Assembly (NCBI GenBank): GCA_903850885.1
Contig: CAINMU010000094.1
Coordinates: forward strand, 1-41,155
Direction: 5' to 3'
Source of the DNA: an uncultured Opitutia bacterium
GTDB lineage: Bacteria; Verrucomicrobiota; Verrucomicrobiia; Opitutales; UBA953
DNA: 41,155 nucleotides
Shown: positions 40,100 to 41,155 of the stretch, one piece after another
How positions within the stretch are numbered: position 1 is the stretch's first letter
Layout: each line of letters begins with the position of its first letter
Notes under the pieces: generated by a model
Seen by the model: the letters and a program-made list of their open reading frames with translations, nothing else
What the model was told of the DNA's origin: nothing
Database searches by the model: none
Position numbers and translations under genes: made by a program

Positions 40100-41155
40100 T
40101 TAGCGGCGCTCAGGACGATCGCCACGGGGGCGATCCATCGGCTTAGGAGCCGGCGCGTATTCGCGACCTTCCTTCTCGGCGATGGCGGCGCGGCGCGAGA
40201 GGCGTACGCGACCTTTGTCGTCGATGCCGACGCACTTGACGATAATCTCGTCACCGAGCTTAACGACGTCTTCGACGTTATTCACGCGGAAGTCAGCGAG
40301 CTCAGAAACGTGGACGAGGCCTTCTTGACCAGGCAAGCATTCGACGAAGGCGCCGAACTCCTTGACGGAGCGGACGATGCCTTTGTAGGTCTTGTTGATC
40401 TCGATCTGGGCTGAGATGAGGTTCACTTCGTTGACCGCGCGAGCGAGAGATTCGCCATCGGTGGCAAAGATTGTGACCCAACCGGAGTCATCTTGGTCGA
40501 TGTCGAGCTGGCAACCCGTGTACTCGGTGATGCGCTTGATATTCTTGCCGCCTGGGCCGATGAGGGCACCGATCTTGTCGGAAGGAATCTTAAGACGGTG
40601 GGTACGCGGAGCGCAGGGCTTCAGCTCGGCGCGGGTGGCCGGCATGGTCTTGGCCATGATGTCCAGGATCGCGTCGCGGGAGACCTTGTTCTGCGCAATG
40701 GCTTCCTTGGCGATGCTCATCGGGAGACCGTGGATCTTAAGGTCGAGCTGGAAGGCGGTAATACCTTCGCGGGTGCCGCAAATCTTGAAGTCCATGTCGC
40801 CGTAGTGGTCTTCGGCGCCAATGATGTCGGTCAGCACGCGGTGCTTTACAATCTTACCAGCGGCATCTTCGGTCACGAGACCGCAGGAGATACCGGCCAC
40901 CGGGGCCTTAATGGGCACGCCGGCGTCGAGCAGAGCGAGCGTACCACCACAGACGGAAGCCATGGAGGTGGAGCCGTTGGATTCCATAATCTCGGAGACG
41001 AGACGGATGGAGTACGGGAAATCCTGCTCGGAAGGCAGGACGGAGAGCAGCGAGCGCTCGGCGAGGTTACCGTGGCCGGTTTCGCGGCGGGAGGTCATGC
41101 CGAAACGACCGGTCTCACCTACCGAGAAGGGCGGGAAGTTATAGTGCAGCAGGAA
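40100..41155 (-). CDS. pnp: Polynucleotide phosphorylase, C-terminal part (5' end outside window)
   Basis: The frame is open to the last base, so the start lies outside; 351 residues are present. The second RNase PH domain is shown by the segment [19 protein letters not shown] and by [19 protein letters not shown] (usually SSSMA-VCG). A KH domain follows, with [16 protein letters not shown], then an S1 domain with [20 protein letters not shown]. The protein degrades RNA from the 3' end using phosphate. The tail is short and Arg/Pro-rich ([10 protein letters not shown]). The gene converges on ccoI, 64 bases away. Confidence 0.97.
   Translation of the reverse strand, partial: FLLHYNFPPFSVGETGRFGMTSRRETGHGNLAERSLLSVLPSEQDFPYSIRLVSEIMESNGSTSMASVCGGTLALLDAGVPIKAPVAGISCGLVTEDAAGKIVKHRVLTDIIGAEDHYGDMDFKICGTREGITAFQLDLKIHGLPMSIAKEAIAQNKVSRDAILDIMAKTMPATRAELKPCAPRTHRLKIPSDKIGALIGPGGKNIKRITEYTGCQLDIDQDDSGWVTIFATDGESLARAVNEVNLISAQIEINKTYKGIVRSVKEFGAFVECLPGQEGLVHVSELADFRVNNVEDVVKLGDEIIVKCVGIDDKGRVRLSRRAAIAEKEGREYAPAPKPMDRPRGDRPERR

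Noticed and set aside
1-41155. CRISPR arrays, insertion sequences, integrases and phage genes
   Set aside because: No spaced direct repeats, terminal inverted repeats with transposase, or such proteins were seen in any frame.

Overview
The window looks like chromosomal DNA of a member of the Verrucomicrobiota (PVC group), possibly Opitutae-like. This is an inference. It rests on a ThuA-like/beta-propeller/HEAT/cytochrome c fusion of the kind known from Planctomycetes and Verrucomicrobia, a secreted formylglycine sulfatase, secreted concanavalin-fold paralogs, and the near absence of Shine-Dalgarno sequences before start codons. No rRNA, IS element, phage gene, integrase or CRISPR array was seen.

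Layout. 1-2096: the end of a dienelactone hydrolase-like gene, a secreted serine beta-lactamase-like hydrolase and a small lipoprotein, closed by a bidirectional terminator. 2152-5967 (minus): a divergent pyrimidine nucleoside phosphorylase, ribD and a DEAD-box helicase. 6084-6258: tRNA-His with a candidate promoter and a strong terminator. 6312-10628: a secreted jelly-roll protein, an unknown membrane protein and the large cytochrome c fusion. 10760-13369: TPR protein, groES and groEL. 13455-21169: M29 aminopeptidase, RluD-type pseudouridine synthase, sulfatase, CDF transporter, thioesterase, MBL hydrolase and three unknowns. 21249-23767: fabG-acpP-fabF. 23861-28661: a CysJ-like reductase lacking the flavodoxin domain, then five tandem paralogs of a secreted GH16-like protein. 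28737-31943: RsuA/RluB-type pseudouridine synthase, folD, RDD protein and a secreted esterase. 32225-40035: a complete cbb3 cytochrome oxidase operon. 40100-41155: the C-terminal part of PNPase.

How genes work together. The cbb3 cluster reads ccoS, a fused ccoN-ccoO, ccoQ, mono-heme ccoP, ccoG, a tiny ccoH-like ORF, a UreH/TauE-type membrane protein and the copper ATPase ccoI. Many of these genes overlap by 1-17 bases. Together they supply the oxidase subunits, its copper and its assembly factors. Three of these genes (56, 52 and 51 codons) are short enough to be missed by routine calling.

The most unusual block is the GH16-like array (25072-28661). Five secreted proteins of 227-237 residues keep the GH16 fold landmarks but, in a hand alignment, have lost the ExDxxE catalytic strand. 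Four of the five are packed with 1-5 base gaps. This looks like a lineage-specific family of sugar-binding or surface pseudoenzymes and is the best candidate here for an undescribed system.

Other notable signals are a shared non-Shine-Dalgarno leader (TCTAAAYCCWAACTACT and ACCCAAAC) before deoA, groEL, groES and acpP, a His-rich GroEL tail, and an identical 14-base tail after two terminators. From about 31062 onward the DNA is visibly richer in G+C than the middle of the window. No stretch over 300 bases lacks a gene; the longest gap is 31944-32224.
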